Source: CAIXYX01 sp043806415 (lineage in GTDB: Archaea; Micrarchaeota; Micrarchaeia; Anstonellales; Anstonellaceae). From it: a DNA stretch of 50,556 nucleotides. Position 1 is the stretch's first letter. Each line of letters starts with the position of its first letter. Location: the NCBI GenBank assembly GCA_043806415.1, contig JAZDHB010000058.1:1-50556 (forward strand). The letters are read 5' to 3'. Position numbers and translations under genes: made by a program. Below, in pieces: positions 49,429-50,556 of the stretch. The notes below the pieces were generated by a model, which searched no databases, was not told the DNA's origin, and saw only the letters and a list, made by a program, of their open reading frames with translations.

Positions 49429-50556
49429 GCTCTTGGGCGCTCCAAATCATTTTGGGCGACCGGGCTGGGCTTCATACTCCGCCTATAGCGGAGAGCCAGA
49501 GATAATCTCTCAATCAACAGTGTCCTTGTGCAAGACGTGTAGAAAAGAGATAGCTGCAACTCCCTGTGATTACTGCGAAACAAACGGGACATATTCTGGC
49601 GAAACTGAAAAAGTAGCCAAGTACACGTCGAATAGCCAGGCATTTGGCACCACTGTGGCCGAAACGCTGGTCAAGGAAGGAATTTCCGCGAAGACCGTTG
49701 CTATCGATGACACAAAGGACGAATTGTGCATCGTTTTTCAATCCCCAAACGGCTTCAAAGTCGGTCTCGTCTTCTTCAAGGGAACGCTCATCGGAGAGGA
49801 CACATTCAGGCAGACCGTCTCAAAAATGACCGACGAAAAACACGCGGATTATCTCGTATTCCTGTGCAAGCAGCATGACGAGTCAATAAGCAAGATTCTA
49901 AACTTCTACCCATACGCCCGCATCGACACCTTCGAGATTTCAGCCAAGAAACCGAACCTGCTCAAACAACATCTTGACACCTTCGCAGCGCTCGCTCCGA
50001 TACGTCCGAAGGCAAGCAGCTCTATCATGTATCGCGCTTCCGAAATTACAGCGGCAATCGAGGCCACAAAACGAATATACGCCCAAATCCGAAGCTCTGG
50101 GAAATCGACCAAGGAATTAGGCAACGAATTCGAAAAACACCTGATAATCGTCCTAAACTACCTTTTCACAACATTCGATGTTAAGAGCAGGGACCGTCTG
50201 CCCGAGCTTCTGATTTTTGACTATACCTCTGGGTTTTATCTGGTAGATATCAAAAGCGGGATGTACAAAATCGCCGACTACCGGCAGATACAATCCTATG
50301 CCAGTGCGTATTTTGCGCTTCTGTCTGAGCAGAAAAAATCAATCCACATTCGAGGTTTCATTGTCCCACATATCCTATGGAGCGAGAAAGCGGATGCCGT
50401 ATCAGACACATTCGAAAATTTTGTTAAAAACTACAAACCGCTCGCGGATGCCGGCGTGCAGATAACTCTAATGGACGTTGACGTGATACTGCGGCTCGCC
50501 GAGGCAAAGCCAACCATGAGCAATAACGCATTCACGCATCTCTTGCTCAATGTCGA
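49403..50556 (+). CDS. Putative PD-(D/E)xK nuclease with N-terminal zinc ribbon, cut by window edge
   Basis: The frame is open from ATG 49403 to the end, at least 384 residues. The N-terminal CKTCRKEIAATPCDYC (about 44-59) is a CxxC...CxxC zinc-ribbon-like motif. Further on, ELGNEFEKHLIIVLNYLF (about 240) supplies a conserved-type Glu, and RLPELLIFDYT...GFYLVDIKSG (about 265-287) fits the PE/D...(D/E)xK pattern of restriction-endonuclease-fold enzymes; the following YRQIQSYASAYFALL helix is also typical. The match is by motif only. It overlaps the upstream gene and is probably its partner. Confidence 0.6.
   Translation, partial: MVGNGRLSKLLGAPNHFGRPGWASYSAYSGEPEIISQSTVSLCKTCRKEIAATPCDYCETNGTYSGETEKVAKYTSNSQAFGTTVAETLVKEGISAKTVAIDDTKDELCIVFQSPNGFKVGLVFFKGTLIGEDTFRQTVSKMTDEKHADYLVFLCKQHDESISKILNFYPYARIDTFEISAKKPNLLKQHLDTFAALAPIRPKASSSIMYRASEITAAIEATKRIYAQIRSSGKSTKELGNEFEKHLIIVLNYLFTTFDVKSRDRLPELLIFDYTSGFYLVDIKSGMYKIADYRQIQSYASAYFALLSEQKKSIHIRGFIVPHILWSEKADAVSDTFENFVKNYKPLADAGVQITLMDVDVILRLAEAKPTMSNNAFTHLLLNV

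Overview
The window is GC-rich, densely coded archaeal DNA. The evidence for an archaeon is the L1-L10-L12(P1) ribosomal protein operon, class I CCA-adding enzyme beside a ThpR-type 2'-5' RNA ligase, PurP-type purine enzymes, geranylgeranyl-reductase-family flavoprotein, archaetidylinositol phosphate synthase next to inositol-1-phosphate synthase, archaeal Elp3, and TATA boxes about 25-35 bp upstream of many start codons (leaderless or short-leader transcripts). Affiliation with a DPANN-type lineage is plausible from the gene mix but is inference only.

Layout. 1-3933: surface-sugar genes (CDP-sugar E1 dehydrase, GT2 glycosyltransferase, glucose-1-phosphate cytidylyltransferase, CDP-glucose 4,6-dehydratase), which together point to a CDP-3,6-dideoxyhexose type sugar. 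3934-4293: a large hairpin-array repeat. 4294-9621: flavoprotein reductase, a small membrane protein, PHP phosphoesterase, prenyl diphosphate synthase, DUF192 protein and a type II/IV secretion ATPase. 9684-12221: the TadC-like partner of that ATPase, and a toxin-antitoxin pair that seems to have been inserted exactly at its 3' end. 12328-22939: DUF4349 lipoprotein, two PurP paralogs, TPR protein, Kbl-type PLP enzyme, DUF2797, VapBC, cobalamin adenosyltransferase divergent from NrdR, a presenilin-family protease and an unknown protein. 23124-25046: ribosomal stalk operon with a second hairpin-array repeat in its leader. 25190-26165: an AT-richer islet with a DUF3800 gene and a candidate structured RNA. 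26266-34820: membrane protein, tRNA thiolation pair (ubiquitin-like carrier plus Ncs6-like PP-loop enzyme), transglutaminase-like surface protein, metallo-beta-lactamase protein, ValRS. 34830-46465: RelE-type toxin-antitoxin pair, inositol lipid synthesis genes, Elp3, ThpR, CCA enzyme, secreted proteins and a frameshifted AlaRS. 46657-46729: tRNA-Val(CAC). 47114 to the end: an accessory cluster with an AlbA_2/ATPase regulator, an unknown protein and a truncated protein with a zinc-ribbon-like N-terminus and a PD-(D/E)xK-like motif.

The most unusual things are: (a) a modular intergenic repeat family (three framed copies, at 3967, 8046 and 25060) whose conserved ends frame a variable array of perfect hairpins, one copy contributing coding sequence to a protein tail; (b) a toxin-antitoxin module bracketed by a 23-bp duplication of the host gene's 3' end; (c) low-complexity in-frame insertions in many conserved enzymes; (d) the right-edge cluster, a candidate uncharacterised defence or mobile module; and (e) a 77-nt strongly self-complementary element beside the DUF3800 gene.
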